This document shows positions 27,629-35,706 of a DNA stretch of 58,707 nt, in pieces. Position 1 is the stretch's first letter, and every line of letters starts with the position of its first letter. The stretch is taken from positions 1-58,707 of the forward strand of contig JAJDAF010000035.1 in NCBI GenBank assembly GCA_029261995.1, in the 5' to 3' direction. The stretch is from Candidatus Zhuqueibacterota bacterium. GTDB taxonomy: Bacteria; Zhuqueibacterota; Zhuqueibacteria; Oceanimicrobiales; Oceanimicrobiaceae. The notes under the pieces were generated by a model. The model was not told the DNA's origin, ran no database searches, and was given only the letters and a program-made list of their open reading frames with translations. The position numbers and the translations under genes are program-made.

Positions 27629-29548
27629 TCATGCTTCTGCTTTCTCAACATAGTTGAATTTCTCCATGGTCATCGCTTCGGTGGGGCAGCGCAGCGCGCA
27701 CAGACCGCAGCGGATGCAGGCAGTGTCGTCTTTCAGCAGGACGGTGAGGGGTTCGCCCTCTTCCTGATAATCATAGTGCTTCAGGGCCGCTTGGTGCTGT
27801 TCTTCCGGCAGGTCCACCTCCTCGAGCGGAACGAACTTCAAGCATCTCTCGGGACAGACGTCGCTGCAACGGCCGCACAACACGCAAAGCTCGGGATCGT
27901 AAATTGTATCGACGTGGCAGACGAGACAGCGCTCAGCCTGCTTGAGCGCCTCTTGCTCGTCGAACACATTTTCCACTTCAGCGATACCGGTTCGCCGACC
28001 CGTATCGATTGTCTCCGGGGCTTGACGCCGGATGGTTTCGTAGCCGGCGAACATGTCGTAGTCGTCCTTCGGAATCTTGGTAATTTCCACCTGAACGGAT
28101 TTCGAAACCTTGCCCTTCGACAGGTACTCGTGGATTGATTGCGCGGCTGTTTTACCGTTCGCCACCGCCTCAATTGCAATGCGCGGACCGAAGGCAGCAT
28201 CCCCGCCGGCAAAGATGCCAGGCGCCGCAGTCGCCAGGGTATCGGGCTCAATCTTGATGGTGCCTCCCGGCGTAAGCTCAATCCCGTCTTCATCCGAGAC
28301 AAAACTCAGATCGACCTGCTGGCCGATGGCAAAAATGATAGAATCGGCGTCGATGGTAAATGTCTTCCTGGCATCGTATGCAGGGCTGAATCTGCCGGCA
28401 GCATCGAACACCTGCGTACAAGCGACGAGATCGATTCCCGAAACTTTGTCCTTCCCCAATACGGCTTTGGGTCCCCAGGAAGGGTGAAAAGTAATGCCTT
28501 CTTCGTTCGCCTGTGTGATTTCCTCCTGTCCCTGCATAGTCTGTGAGGCGGGCATTTCGTCAAAACTCTCCAGGGAAACCACGTGCACATGCGTCGCGCC
28601 TCCTCGAATCGCGCCGCGCGCAGCATCCAGAGCCGGTTGTCCGACGACCGCTTCCGCTGTTTTCTCAATTTCCTCCATCGGACTGTAGAATTCCCGTACT
28701 ATGGTTCGGGCGGCGTCCAGCGCTACAAGACCGCCGCCGATGACAACCACTTTCTTCCCGAGGTCGACGCGGTAACCCCGGTTGAGATTAAGCAGATAGT
28801 CGACTGCCTTGAGGCAACCGTCTTTGTCGCTACCGGGAATATTCAGGTCCCGGCCTCGCATTGCTCCCACCGAGAGAAAGATCGCCTGGTAGCCTTCGTT
28901 GCGCAAAGCTTGCAAGTTGAATTCCTCTGTAAGGGGACTCCGAGTCCGAATGGTGACCCCGAGCTTTTGCAAAACATCGACTTCCCTGTCAATGACGCCG
29001 CGCGGCAGGCGGTATTCGGGAATGCCATATCTCAGCATACCGCCAGCTTGGTCGAGTGCTTCGAAGATGGTTACCGGATACCCCATGAGGGCAAGGTCGT
29101 GCGCACACGCGATGCCGGAAGGACCGGAACCGATGACGGCCACTTTCTTGTCAGTCTTTTCGAAGGTCTGGTTGCGCAATTCGGATAGATGCCAGAGCCG
29201 GTGACAGCCAGCGTCTTCAGCTTGCGCCAGCAAGTCTTTAAAACTGTCTGGATCGGTGGACTCCGCGCCAAACTGCTCGGTAACAAATCGCTTAAGTGGA
29301 CGAATCGTGACTGGTGAGTCGATGGCGCCTCTGCGACAGGCATCCTCGCATGGTGCAGAGCAAATACGGCCGCAGACAGATGCCAGCGGATTGGGGGAAC
29401 GCGCGACAAAAAACGCTTCCCGGTACTTGCCTTCAGCAATCAATTGCACATAGCGCCCGGAATCGGTGTGGACGGGGCACGCCTGCATGCACGGGACGTT
29501 CTCCCGATACCACAGCAAATCCCTGAAAACAGCGGGGTATTTATTCAT
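27629..29548 (-). CDS. GltD-like FAD/NAD(P)H oxidoreductase with ferredoxin tail
   Basis: The protein has 639 residues. The N-terminus carries cysteine motifs for iron-sulfur clusters (CMQACPVHTDSG, CGRICSAPCEDACRRG) as in glutamate synthase small subunits and NfnB-like proteins. An FAD site (VIGSGPSGIACAHDLALMG) and an NAD(P) site (VVVIGGGLVALDAARTI) follow. The C-terminus adds CLVCH and two [4Fe-4S] ferredoxin motifs (CVLCGRCSDVCP, CIRCGLCALRCP). It is the first gene of the nos unit and ends 11 bases before the Rieske start, so it probably feeds electrons from NAD(P)H or ferredoxin into the quinone/bc system, or serves assembly. The electron partner is inference. Confidence 0.85.
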   Translation of the reverse strand: MNKYPAVFRDLLWYRENVPCMQACPVHTDSGRYVQLIAEGKYREAFFVARSPNPLASVCGRICSAPCEDACRRGAIDSPVTIRPLKRFVTEQFGAESTDPDSFKDLLAQAEDAGCHRLWHLSELRNQTFEKTDKKVAVIGSGPSGIACAHDLALMGYPVTIFEALDQAGGMLRYGIPEYRLPRGVIDREVDVLQKLGVTIRTRSPLTEEFNLQALRNEGYQAIFLSVGAMRGRDLNIPGSDKDGCLKAVDYLLNLNRGYRVDLGKKVVVIGGGLVALDAARTIVREFYSPMEEIEKTAEAVVGQPALDAARGAIRGGATHVHVVSLESFDEMPASQTMQGQEEITQANEEGITFHPSWGPKAVLGKDKVSGIDLVACTQVFDAAGRFSPAYDARKTFTIDADSIIFAIGQQVDLSFVSDEDGIELTPGGTIKIEPDTLATAAPGIFAGGDAAFGPRIAIEAVANGKTAAQSIHEYLSKGKVSKSVQVEITKIPKDDYDMFAGYETIRRQAPETIDTGRRTGIAEVENVFDEQEALKQAERCLVCHVDTIYDPELCVLCGRCSDVCPERCLKFVPLEEVDLPEEQHQAALKHYDYQEEGEPLTVLLKDDTACIRCGLCALRCPTEAMTMEKFNYVEKAEA

Positions 29549-30094
29549 CCCTTCTCCGCAATTGTGGTGACTCTACATTTGGATGACCGCAAAGTCTGAT
29601 GACAGAAACAACGCATGGTCAATGCATCTGCTTCGAAACTTCGACGGCTAAGACTCGAAATGGATGCGTTCTGAGATGTCAGGCTGGAATCTCTTTGAGC
29701 AGGAACGGCTCTGCTCGCATTTGCGAACGCCTCACCCTACCACTATTGTGGTCTGCGCGGTAGGTACAACAATGACAGCCAGTGTCTTAACAAACAATAT
29801 GCCAAGGACAACCGGACTAGGACATGACATTTTAGTTACATATAAACAATACCTTATTGCTCATGAAAGGAAAGTCTAATTTTCTCAATAACAAGAAAAA
29901 GAGATGGATTAATCTTATTACTGAGACTTTTTAGTCTCCTTCGTGGAGTTAAGTTTCTGAAACTCCTGTCCGATCCCTTCGGCGTTGTGGACGGCTAGTC
30001 CGTATGGTTCGTAATTGCGAGTGTCGAAAGGCCTTGACTAACGGCCTGTATTTCGGTATATTTATGTCACTTTTGTTGACAGAAGAGTTGGACA
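29549..30094. promoter_or_regulatory. Divergent promoter region of the nos unit and the cNMP protein
   Basis: These 546 bases hold no gene. They must contain the promoters of the minus-strand nos unit and of the plus-strand cNMP-binding gene. A small palindrome ACCAC-TATT-GTGGT lies at 29739-29752. The part from 29800 to 29930 is notably AT-rich. I found no clear FNR/DNR box (TTGAT-N4-ATCAA). Two adjacent hairpins near 29923-29966 are listed separately. Confidence 0.55.
29923..29966 (+). promoter_or_regulatory. Pair of hairpins in the leader of the cNMP gene
   Basis: GAGACT-TTTT-AGTCTC (29923-29938) is followed at once by GGAGTT...AACTCC (29945-29966), which can alternatively pair internally as GTTTC-T-GAAAC. 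They lie 130-170 bases before the cNMP-protein start. They could be a 5' UTR control element or a terminator for a short divergent transcript. I match them to no known riboswitch. Confidence 0.4.
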
Positions 30095-30670
30095 ATGTCC
30101 TCCAAGAACGAACAAAACAAAAATTCCATTTTTAATATCCACGTTGGCGACGCGATCTGGAGTAACATCTTCAAGAAAGAGGGCGGTGGTAAGGAAACCA
30201 TCGTCGCCATCCTGAGGAACGTGCCGCTGTTTAAGGGCATGGGTCGTTCCGAACTCCATGAACTCGAAAAACTCATCCACCGCAGACGCTACCGTGCGGA
30301 AGAAACCATCTTCCACGAAGGCGAGCCTGGCGTCGGCATGTATATTGTGCAAAGGGGCAGCATCGCCATCTTCAAAAACACCTCAGAGCATGAGCGCGAA
30401 GAACTTGCACGGCTGCAGCGCGGCGAGTTCTTTGGCGAACTTGCCTTGCTGGATGAATCTGCCCGGTCCGCCTCTGCCGTTGCAAAAGAGGACGCCAAGG
30501 TGCTGGGCCTGTTCCGCCCCGAGTTGCTCGAACTCATCGAACGCAAGCCGAGGCTCGGAAACAAACTGCTGTTCGAGCTTGCGCACTTGATTGGTGAGCG
30601 GCTTAAGCACACCAACGAAGAACTGCAATCTGTCTGGTCAAAACTGGACAGCTCAAAAGTCATCACCTGA
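30095..30670 (+). CDS. Cyclic-nucleotide-binding-domain protein without DNA-binding domain
   Basis: The protein has 191 residues. A CRP-type beta-roll spans about 45-160 (VPLFKGMGRSELHELEKLI, HEGEPGVGMYIVQRGSIAIF, RGEFFGELALLDESARSASA). The phosphate-binding cassette GELALLDESARSASA is close to the cNMP-binding consensus GE-LAL---PR-A. It ends in one helix (ERLKHTNEELQSVW) with no helix-turn-helix, so it is not a classical CRP/FNR regulator. It is transcribed with the permease gene that follows at once, suggesting a cNMP-responsive partner of that permease. Confidence 0.85.
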   Translation: MSSKNEQNKNSIFNIHVGDAIWSNIFKKEGGGKETIVAILRNVPLFKGMGRSELHELEKLIHRRRYRAEETIFHEGEPGVGMYIVQRGSIAIFKNTSEHEREELARLQRGEFFGELALLDESARSASAVAKEDAKVLGLFRPELLELIERKPRLGNKLLFELAHLIGERLKHTNEELQSVWSKLDSSKVIT

Positions 30671-30671
30671 G

Positions 30672-31754
30672 ATGGCGCCAAACATGAACCAACCCGCCCA
30701 GACCCTGACCTTCAAGCTGCCACCGAAAACTCTACGCACTCTGGCACTGTGGACCGCCGGCGGCATCGCGATTTTCTGGCTGTTTTCATTTCTGCCAGCC
30801 ATGCGGTCAGTCTTCTCAATCGTGATCTTCGCTCTCTTCCTGGCGTTTATTCTTGATCCCGTAGTCAACTTTCTCGAAAACCGGGGCATTTCACGCCTGC
30901 TGGCTGCGGTCTTGGTTTTCGCGCTCATTATTTTTCTCGGGGTCGTTGGATTCAAATTCCTGGCCCCGGTAGTCTCAAATGAAATTCAACAGATGAGTTC
31001 CGGCATGAACGACCAGTCCGCCGGAGACTTCATGCAGAAGCTGCGCGACAAGCTTGGCGATGACATTCCTCTGCTCTCCAACCCGATGGTGGAGAAAGAA
31101 CTCAAGGCGAAAGTAGATGAAATCTTGAAGCGGAGTTTCTCGGTGGTAGTCAATCTTTTGTCGGCGGTGGTGTCCATGATCATGCTGGCGTTCATCACCT
31201 TCTTTTTCCTGAAGGACGGCCGCGCGATGAAAAAGCGGCTCATAAGCTGGGTGCCCAACCGCTATTTTGAAATGGCGCTCATTATCCTGCACAAGACCAG
31301 CACCCAGCTTGGAAGGTACATCCGGGGGCAGTTACTGGTAGCATTCATTGTCGGCGCTCTGAGCATCATGGCGCTCTACCTCTTGCATATTCGATATGCG
31401 TTTTTCATCGGCGCCCTGGCGGGAATGGCGAACATGATTCCTTATTTTGGGCCGTTGGTCGGGGCGGTTCCCGCCATTGTCATCGCCTTGATCGACACCG
31501 GTGATCTCGGGGCGGTCGTGACGGTGGCAGTTGCATTTGCAAGTATCCAGTTGTTCGAGAACGTCTTTGTCTCGCCCTTCATTGTTTCAAAGAGTGTCGA
31601 ACTGCACCCCCTGACCATCATCATTGCAATTCTGATAGGTGCGCAGCTCATGGGCATTTTCGGAATGCTGCTGGCCGTTCCCACTGCCAGCATAATCAAA
31701 GTGACCACGAAAGAGTTGGCCTGGGGCTTCAAGAATTACCGCATTTTTTCCTAG
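30672..31754 (+). CDS. PerM/AI-2E-family permease
   Basis: The ATG lies one base after the stop of the cNMP-protein gene. The protein has 360 residues with about seven membrane helices and the family features MLAFITFFFLKDGRAMKKRL, GRYIRGQLLVAFIVG and GMANMIPYFGPLVGAVPA. The family includes TqsA (autoinducer-2 export) and Na+/H+ antiporter members, so the substrate cannot be told from sequence. Coupling with a cNMP-binding protein suggests control of transport by a cyclic nucleotide. Confidence 0.85.
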   Translation: MAPNMNQPAQTLTFKLPPKTLRTLALWTAGGIAIFWLFSFLPAMRSVFSIVIFALFLAFILDPVVNFLENRGISRLLAAVLVFALIIFLGVVGFKFLAPVVSNEIQQMSSGMNDQSAGDFMQKLRDKLGDDIPLLSNPMVEKELKAKVDEILKRSFSVVVNLLSAVVSMIMLAFITFFFLKDGRAMKKRLISWVPNRYFEMALIILHKTSTQLGRYIRGQLLVAFIVGALSIMALYLLHIRYAFFIGALAGMANMIPYFGPLVGAVPAIVIALIDTGDLGAVVTVAVAFASIQLFENVFVSPFIVSKSVELHPLTIIIAILIGAQLMGIFGMLLAVPTASIIKVTTKELAWGFKNYRIFS

Positions 31755-31776
31755 CTGTGGGACGAGTTTTCCTGCC

Positions 31777-31818
31777 GGGAAACCGATAGATACTATGTAA
31801 TATCGTTAACGGTTTCCC
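31777..31818 (+). promoter_or_regulatory. Inverted repeat in front of a lipoprotein gene
   Basis: GGGAAACCG and CGGTTTCCC form a 9-bp perfect stem around a 24-base AT-rich loop, extendable by an outer CCTGC/GCAGG pair. It ends 9 bases before the GGAGG ribosome site of the next gene and begins 23 bases after the permease stop. It could be a terminator of the permease operon or an operator or leader structure for the lipoprotein gene. Confidence 0.5.
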
Positions 31819-31837
31819 CAACCAGCAGGAGGTCTCC

Positions 31838-32335
31838 ATGGCACACCAAAAGTTCATCACCCGAATCTTCCTGGGCATCATTTGCTGCAGCCTGTCCGGT
31901 TGCGGTTGTGGTGACGATAAAAATCCCGCGTTCACTCTCGACGACCCGACTGGCTTCTACCAACTCACTTTCATCACAGACTGGACGGGCGAACTTGGCG
32001 CCGCCGGGCAAACCCTCATCGCCGGCCAGCCAAACCAGGTCAAAATCGAGTTGAACGGCCAGCAGGTCACTGTCACCGTCAGGGTCACGGGCACTCTCAC
32101 CTTAACTGAAACCCGCTACACCACCTCGCAAACGGTCACCGTCACGGTACCCGGCATCAGCGAGAATACCGACATTTCCACCGATACCGGAACTTACATC
32201 ATCTCAGGTTCAACCATCACAATTGACAGCGACGATCCGGAAGAGGACACCGAGACCGCCGCAATCAGTTCGAACGGCAACGACATCACCATCGACGACG
32301 ACGAATCCCTGTTGGTTTATCGGAAGCAGAGCTAA
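31838..32335 (+). CDS. Small beta-rich lipoprotein
   Basis: GGAGG lies 6 bases upstream of the ATG. The signal peptide ends in the lipobox CSLSGC (Cys near residue 22). The mature part (about 140 residues) is rich in T, I and D with alternating strands (QVTVTVRVTGTLTL, TGTYIISGSTITIDSDDPEED), the pattern of lipocalin-like or META-like small beta-barrels. It lies alone between hairpin structures. No specific function. Confidence 0.75.
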   Translation: MAHQKFITRIFLGIICCSLSGCGCGDDKNPAFTLDDPTGFYQLTFITDWTGELGAAGQTLIAGQPNQVKIELNGQQVTVTVRVTGTLTLTETRYTTSQTVTVTVPGISENTDISTDTGTYIISGSTITIDSDDPEEDTETAAISSNGNDITIDDDESLLVYRKQS

Positions 32336-32378
32336 GTACGTCTACACTTCCGGGGACCACAAAGTCTTGTCAGTCAAA

Positions 32379-32942
32379 TCAGCTTGCAGGCCAAAGCCAG
32401 CCAAAAGCTCCTGCCGTGACCAAGGCATAAACCAGTGCATCGAACACCGTCTTTAGTGTGGCGCTCCAATTGCGCTTGTACCAAATCGAGTTCTGCAGCA
32501 ACGCAAGTCCGTAGCCAGCGAACCCTACGCATCCCGCAAATCGAAATACGGCAAGATAGTGCGCGCCTGGGCCTAAGGCTCTTCCCGCAACATAGGCAGC
32601 AAAAACGCTAACGACGATGCTGAAGACGAACCACTGCACCAAACTGCCCGTCATGCTGGGCTGACCATTGCGCATGACCGTCATGAAAGCAACCGGACCC
32701 GCAGTCGTCTTCTCGATAAATTCCGGCGTTTGCATCTCTTTTGGATGGCCGGCGCAAGGAATCACATAATCGCCCGGGGGGATATCAAACTTGCGCAAAG
32801 CCGCCATCACATCATCTTCGGCCGGCACTTTGCCGAAGTCAGAGCGGTGATAAGGCAGAACCATGTGAATGATGGAACTCACAATAAAAACGAACACGGC
32901 TGAAAGCAGAATGGGAAGCCACAACGCTGTTACGGGTACCAT
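32379..32942 (-). CDS. Conserved four-helix membrane protein
   Basis: GGAGGGACAA precedes the ATG. The protein has 187 residues with an N-terminal helix, a soluble loop ([27 protein letters not shown], then [16 protein letters not shown]) and three helices in the C-terminal half. I recognise the YHRSDF...PPGDY...P pattern from uncharacterised bacterial membrane proteins. It is convergent with the lipoprotein gene, 43 bases apart. No function is known to me. Confidence 0.75.
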   Translation of the reverse strand: MVPVTALWLPILLSAVFVFIVSSIIHMVLPYHRSDFGKVPAEDDVMAALRKFDIPPGDYVIPCAGHPKEMQTPEFIEKTTAGPVAFMTVMRNGQPSMTGSLVQWFVFSIVVSVFAAYVAGRALGPGAHYLAVFRFAGCVGFAGYGLALLQNSIWYKRNWSATLKTVFDALVYALVTAGAFGWLWPAS

Positions 32943-33077
32943 TTGTCCCTCCTTCTGTAAAGAAATTGACTCTGAAAACCTTTCCGCACCTTCACTGCAC
33001 TTGCATGTAGAGTATCAGTATAAAATAAATGAGTCAAATAAGCAACTCTTGAAATCGCACCCTTGGGGGACTCACCG

Positions 33078-33815
33078 ATGAGCACGGATTGCTTTATCTG
33101 CCGCATTTCACAGTCTACCACATCACGCATCACAAATGACGACCTGCCGTCCTACGACAGACCCATCATGTCGGATGATCTTTTTCTCGCGTTTCCGGGG
33201 CTGGGACAATTCATAGAAGGCTACCTCCTGCTGTCTCCGCACGAACACGCGATTAACCTCGGATTGCTGTCGCCAAAGAGCACTGCCCGCTTTTTTGAGT
33301 TTAAGCAGGCCATTTCCGAGAAATTGTCAAACTCGTTTGGCGCGCCAATATTTTTCGAGCACGGCGCCGCGTCATCCAAGACGCTACCACCCTGTTGCAC
33401 CGAGCATTCCCACTTGCACGCCATCCCCATGCATCTTGCCGAGCCGCCAAAAGCAGTCACGAACGAGTTGCCCGGTGGCCGCATTGATAGTTTTGATGAA
33501 GTCCGGCGATGGGCAAAGGAACGCAGGCCGTACTTTTACATGGAGTTGTCAGACGGTGCGCAATACTTGTACGAAGCCACCAAGCTCCCATCCCAGTTTG
33601 GCCGCCGCGTGCTGGCAGAACTGTGTGGCCTTCCAGACGAATGGGACTGGGCGGCGTTTCCTTATTTCAACCGAATGGAAAATGTTCAACATCAACTCTG
33701 CAAGAATCCCGTGAGGAATTATGAAACCAATGCGAGTGTTTTTCGGCCAACCCATCGACTTCCTGGAGAAGTCAAACATTCAAAACCAATTGCGCGAGTT
33801 CCACACTCGCACTAA
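33078..33815 (+). CDS. HIT-family nucleotide hydrolase/transferase-like protein
   Basis: The protein has 245 residues from an ATG with GGGGGA upstream. The core is HIT-like: CFICRI near the N-terminus (compare CIFCKI of HINT proteins), YLLLSPHEHAINLGLL, and the catalytic HSHLHAIPM, which fits H-x-H-x-H. The family hydrolyses or transfers nucleoside monophosphates. A C-terminal extension of about 100 residues follows (WAKERRPYFYMELSDG). The last 95 bases overlap the next gene in another frame, an unusually long overlap; the final 31 residues are probably not part of the fold. Confidence 0.8.
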   Translation: MSTDCFICRISQSTTSRITNDDLPSYDRPIMSDDLFLAFPGLGQFIEGYLLLSPHEHAINLGLLSPKSTARFFEFKQAISEKLSNSFGAPIFFEHGAASSKTLPPCCTEHSHLHAIPMHLAEPPKAVTNELPGGRIDSFDEVRRWAKERRPYFYMELSDGAQYLYEATKLPSQFGRRVLAELCGLPDEWDWAAFPYFNRMENVQHQLCKNPVRNYETNASVFRPTHRLPGEVKHSKPIARVPHSH

Positions 33816-34227
33816 GCCACTTCCAATTGAGGTAGTGGCGCCCTACAAAGACGATTTGGACCGGGACCTGCACCAGAAGCCCATCACGCGGACTGAGGCT
33901 CAAGGCATTGTCAAAAAAGATCTCGAAGCTTTGGAGTCCAGCCACGTACTGGTGGCGGACGTTTCGCAGGAAGACCGCCAGGCCATCGGTATGTTATTTG
34001 AGATTGCCCACGCGCAACGGATGAACAAGCACATCATCATACATGCCGGCGAGTCTTCAATCAGTAAACGAGTGTGGATTAAGGCCTGCGCGCATGCCAT
34101 TTGCGGAACCTGGGACGAAGTCATGGACGAACTGCACGCCTATATTGGTAAAACTCTCACGGCTGAGGCTGGTGGGCCTGCTGCCCCCCAGATGGCGGCT
34201 GGCAATGGGGTAGCCGTTGCAGTGTGA
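33721..34227 (+). CDS. Nucleoside 2-deoxyribosyltransferase-like protein
   Basis: The protein has 168 residues; TGAGGAATT precedes the ATG. It begins MRVFFGQPIDF and has the signature of NDT-like enzymes: DLEALESSHVLVADVSQ and IGMLFEIAHAQRMNKHIII, where the Glu of FEIAHA would be the nucleophile. Enzymes of this fold cleave N-glycosidic bonds of nucleosides or nucleotides, and relatives include NAD- or nucleotide-cleaving modules. The gene starts inside the HIT gene, so the two are co-expressed. It ends 11 bases from the convergent membrane-protein gene. Confidence 0.8.
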   Translation: MKPMRVFFGQPIDFLEKSNIQNQLREFHTRTKPLPIEVVAPYKDDLDRDLHQKPITRTEAQGIVKKDLEALESSHVLVADVSQEDRQAIGMLFEIAHAQRMNKHIIIHAGESSISKRVWIKACAHAICGTWDEVMDELHAYIGKTLTAEAGGPAAPQMAAGNGVAVAV

Positions 34228-34238
34228 TTCAGAAGGCA

Positions 34239-34883
34239 TCAAGACTCAAGAGAAGAATCTTCTGGCGCTTCCTTCTCGGTTTGTTTTGCCATCCAATAGC
34301 ATTTTTCAAAGTAACCTTTAAACCACTGGCCAAGCAGGCTGTTCTCCTCAAGTTCCAATTGCCTGCTCTCTGAGCCCCGCTTCCCTTTCTCATAGAAACT
34401 GACAAGTATCGTCTTGTTGTCAATGACCACGACCCTGAAGGTGGGTAGTTGAGTTTGGCCAATCCATGCAATATCGCACTGATGTACCTGTCTCAAAGTC
34501 TCGATGGCTTTCTTGCTGAGTTCGATCCGCTCCTTCAGGTCGTATGTCGTGATCTGCTGCCACCTGGCATGCTCTTGCAAGACGGCCTCGCAGTTTGGAT
34601 CAAGGGTGACAAACCTGATCTTGACCCTGCTCTTCTTCTCCCTTATCAACTTCTGAATTCTGCCGTAGCCGATAACGAAATGCGCGGAGGTTCCGAGCCA
34701 GAGGTAGGAGCTGGTTGCCTCGCGCATTCTCTCCAGTGTCGGCTCCTCAGCGCGTGGATAGTATCGCCGAACTCCCAGCAACCGTAAGGCCAGGAAAAAT
34801 CCCAATCCAAAGCTAATTGCAATGCCGACAATAATCGCAAACGGTACAAGAGCGTCCATCAGCAGGTTCCGAACATCTTGCAT
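34239..34883 (-). CDS. Membrane-anchored DUF5919/PLD-like protein, paralogue B
   Basis: The ATG is chosen (a GTG precedes it directly) with GAGAGGGTG upstream. There are about 214 residues: one N-terminal helix (FAIIVGIAISFGLGFFLALRLL), then a cytoplasmic domain with SSYLWLGTSAHFVIGYG, KIRFVTLDPNCEAV and PTFRVVVIDNKTILVSFYEKG. The order (GTS - FVTLDP - VVVIDN..LVSFY) resembles the PLD-like fold of DUF5919 proteins without HKD catalytic motifs. It is clearly homologous to the upstream gene on the same strand. Function unknown; it may bind a ligand or act as a membrane effector. Confidence 0.7.
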   Translation of the reverse strand: MQDVRNLLMDALVPFAIIVGIAISFGLGFFLALRLLGVRRYYPRAEEPTLERMREATSSYLWLGTSAHFVIGYGRIQKLIREKKSRVKIRFVTLDPNCEAVLQEHARWQQITTYDLKERIELSKKAIETLRQVHQCDIAWIGQTQLPTFRVVVIDNKTILVSFYEKGKRGSESRQLELEENSLLGQWFKGYFEKCYWMAKQTEKEAPEDSSLES

Positions 34884-34987
34884 CACCCTCTCCTGAGATT
34901 TGGAGAAACATCTCCCCTGGCATGACGAATCAATGCTGCGACCGGGCCAGAAAGGAGGGCCGCACCGCGTGTGTAATCTCTAGGTGC

Positions 34988-35626
34988 TCAAGACTCTACA
35001 GGAGAACTCTCCCGCGCTTCCTTTCCGCCTTGTTCGGCCATCCAACGACATTTTTCAAAGTAACCTTTGAACCACCTGCCCAGCAAGCTGTCTGCAGCAA
35101 GTTCAAATTGCTTGCTATCGGGCCCTTTCTTACCTCTCTCATAGAAACTGACAAGAATCTTGGCGTCGTCGATGATCACGACTCTGAATGCCGGCAGTTG
35201 CGCCTGGCCGAGCCAAGCGATGTTGCAACCGTAGTCTTCACGCAACGATTCGCACGCCTTCTTGCTGATTTCGATCCGTTTCTTCAGATGTTCCTTTGTA
35301 ATTCGCTGCCATTTGGAGTGTTCCTCCAGCACGGCATCACACTCCGGGTCGATGGTTACAAACCTAATTCTGACTGTCCTTTTTTCTTCCCTGATCAGGT
35401 CCTGAATTCTACCGTAGCTGATCACGTAGTAGGCGGAAGTGCCCAGCCACATGAATGATGTAGTGGCTTCACGCATTCGCTCGAGCGTTGGCACTTCAGC
35501 GTGCCGATAGTACCGCCGTATGCCGAGTAGCTTAAAAGCAAGCAGAAAACCCAACCCGCCCACAATCACGATGTTCACAACAATCGCCAGAAGGACCAGG
35601 CCATTTACCAGGACATTCTCGAACAT
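34988..35626 (-). CDS. Membrane-anchored DUF5919/PLD-like protein, paralogue A
   Basis: The protein has 212 residues with a good GGAGGAG site. One N-terminal helix (LLAIVVNIVIVGGLGFLLAF) is followed by the same soluble domain as its neighbour (TSFMWLGTSAYYVISYGRIQDL, RIRFVTIDPECDAV, AFRVVIIDDAKILVSFYERG). The C-termini are also alike (GRWFKGYFEKCRWMAEQ). The pair are tandem duplicates separated by about 100 bases. The function is unknown, but the location next to HIT and deoxyribosyltransferase-like genes is notable. Confidence 0.7.
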   Translation of the reverse strand: MFENVLVNGLVLLAIVVNIVIVGGLGFLLAFKLLGIRRYYRHAEVPTLERMREATTSFMWLGTSAYYVISYGRIQDLIREEKRTVRIRFVTIDPECDAVLEEHSKWQRITKEHLKKRIEISKKACESLREDYGCNIAWLGQAQLPAFRVVIIDDAKILVSFYERGKKGPDSKQFELAADSLLGRWFKGYFEKCRWMAEQGGKEARESSPVES

Positions 35627-35706
35627 TTTGCGTCTCCTCCTTCTCGGAAGTTTGGCAGGTTAGCCAAGCTCACGTGACTCAGCGGCTCGCGGGAACCAGA
35701 TGCCCG

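Noticed and set aside
29549-30094. FNR/DNR box for the nos unit
   Set aside because: I looked for TTGAT-N4-ATCAA-like sites on both strands and found none close enough to report.
30095-30670. CRP/FNR transcription factor controlling nos
   Set aside because: The protein ends after the cNMP-binding domain and one helix. No helix-turn-helix is present, so direct DNA binding is not supported.
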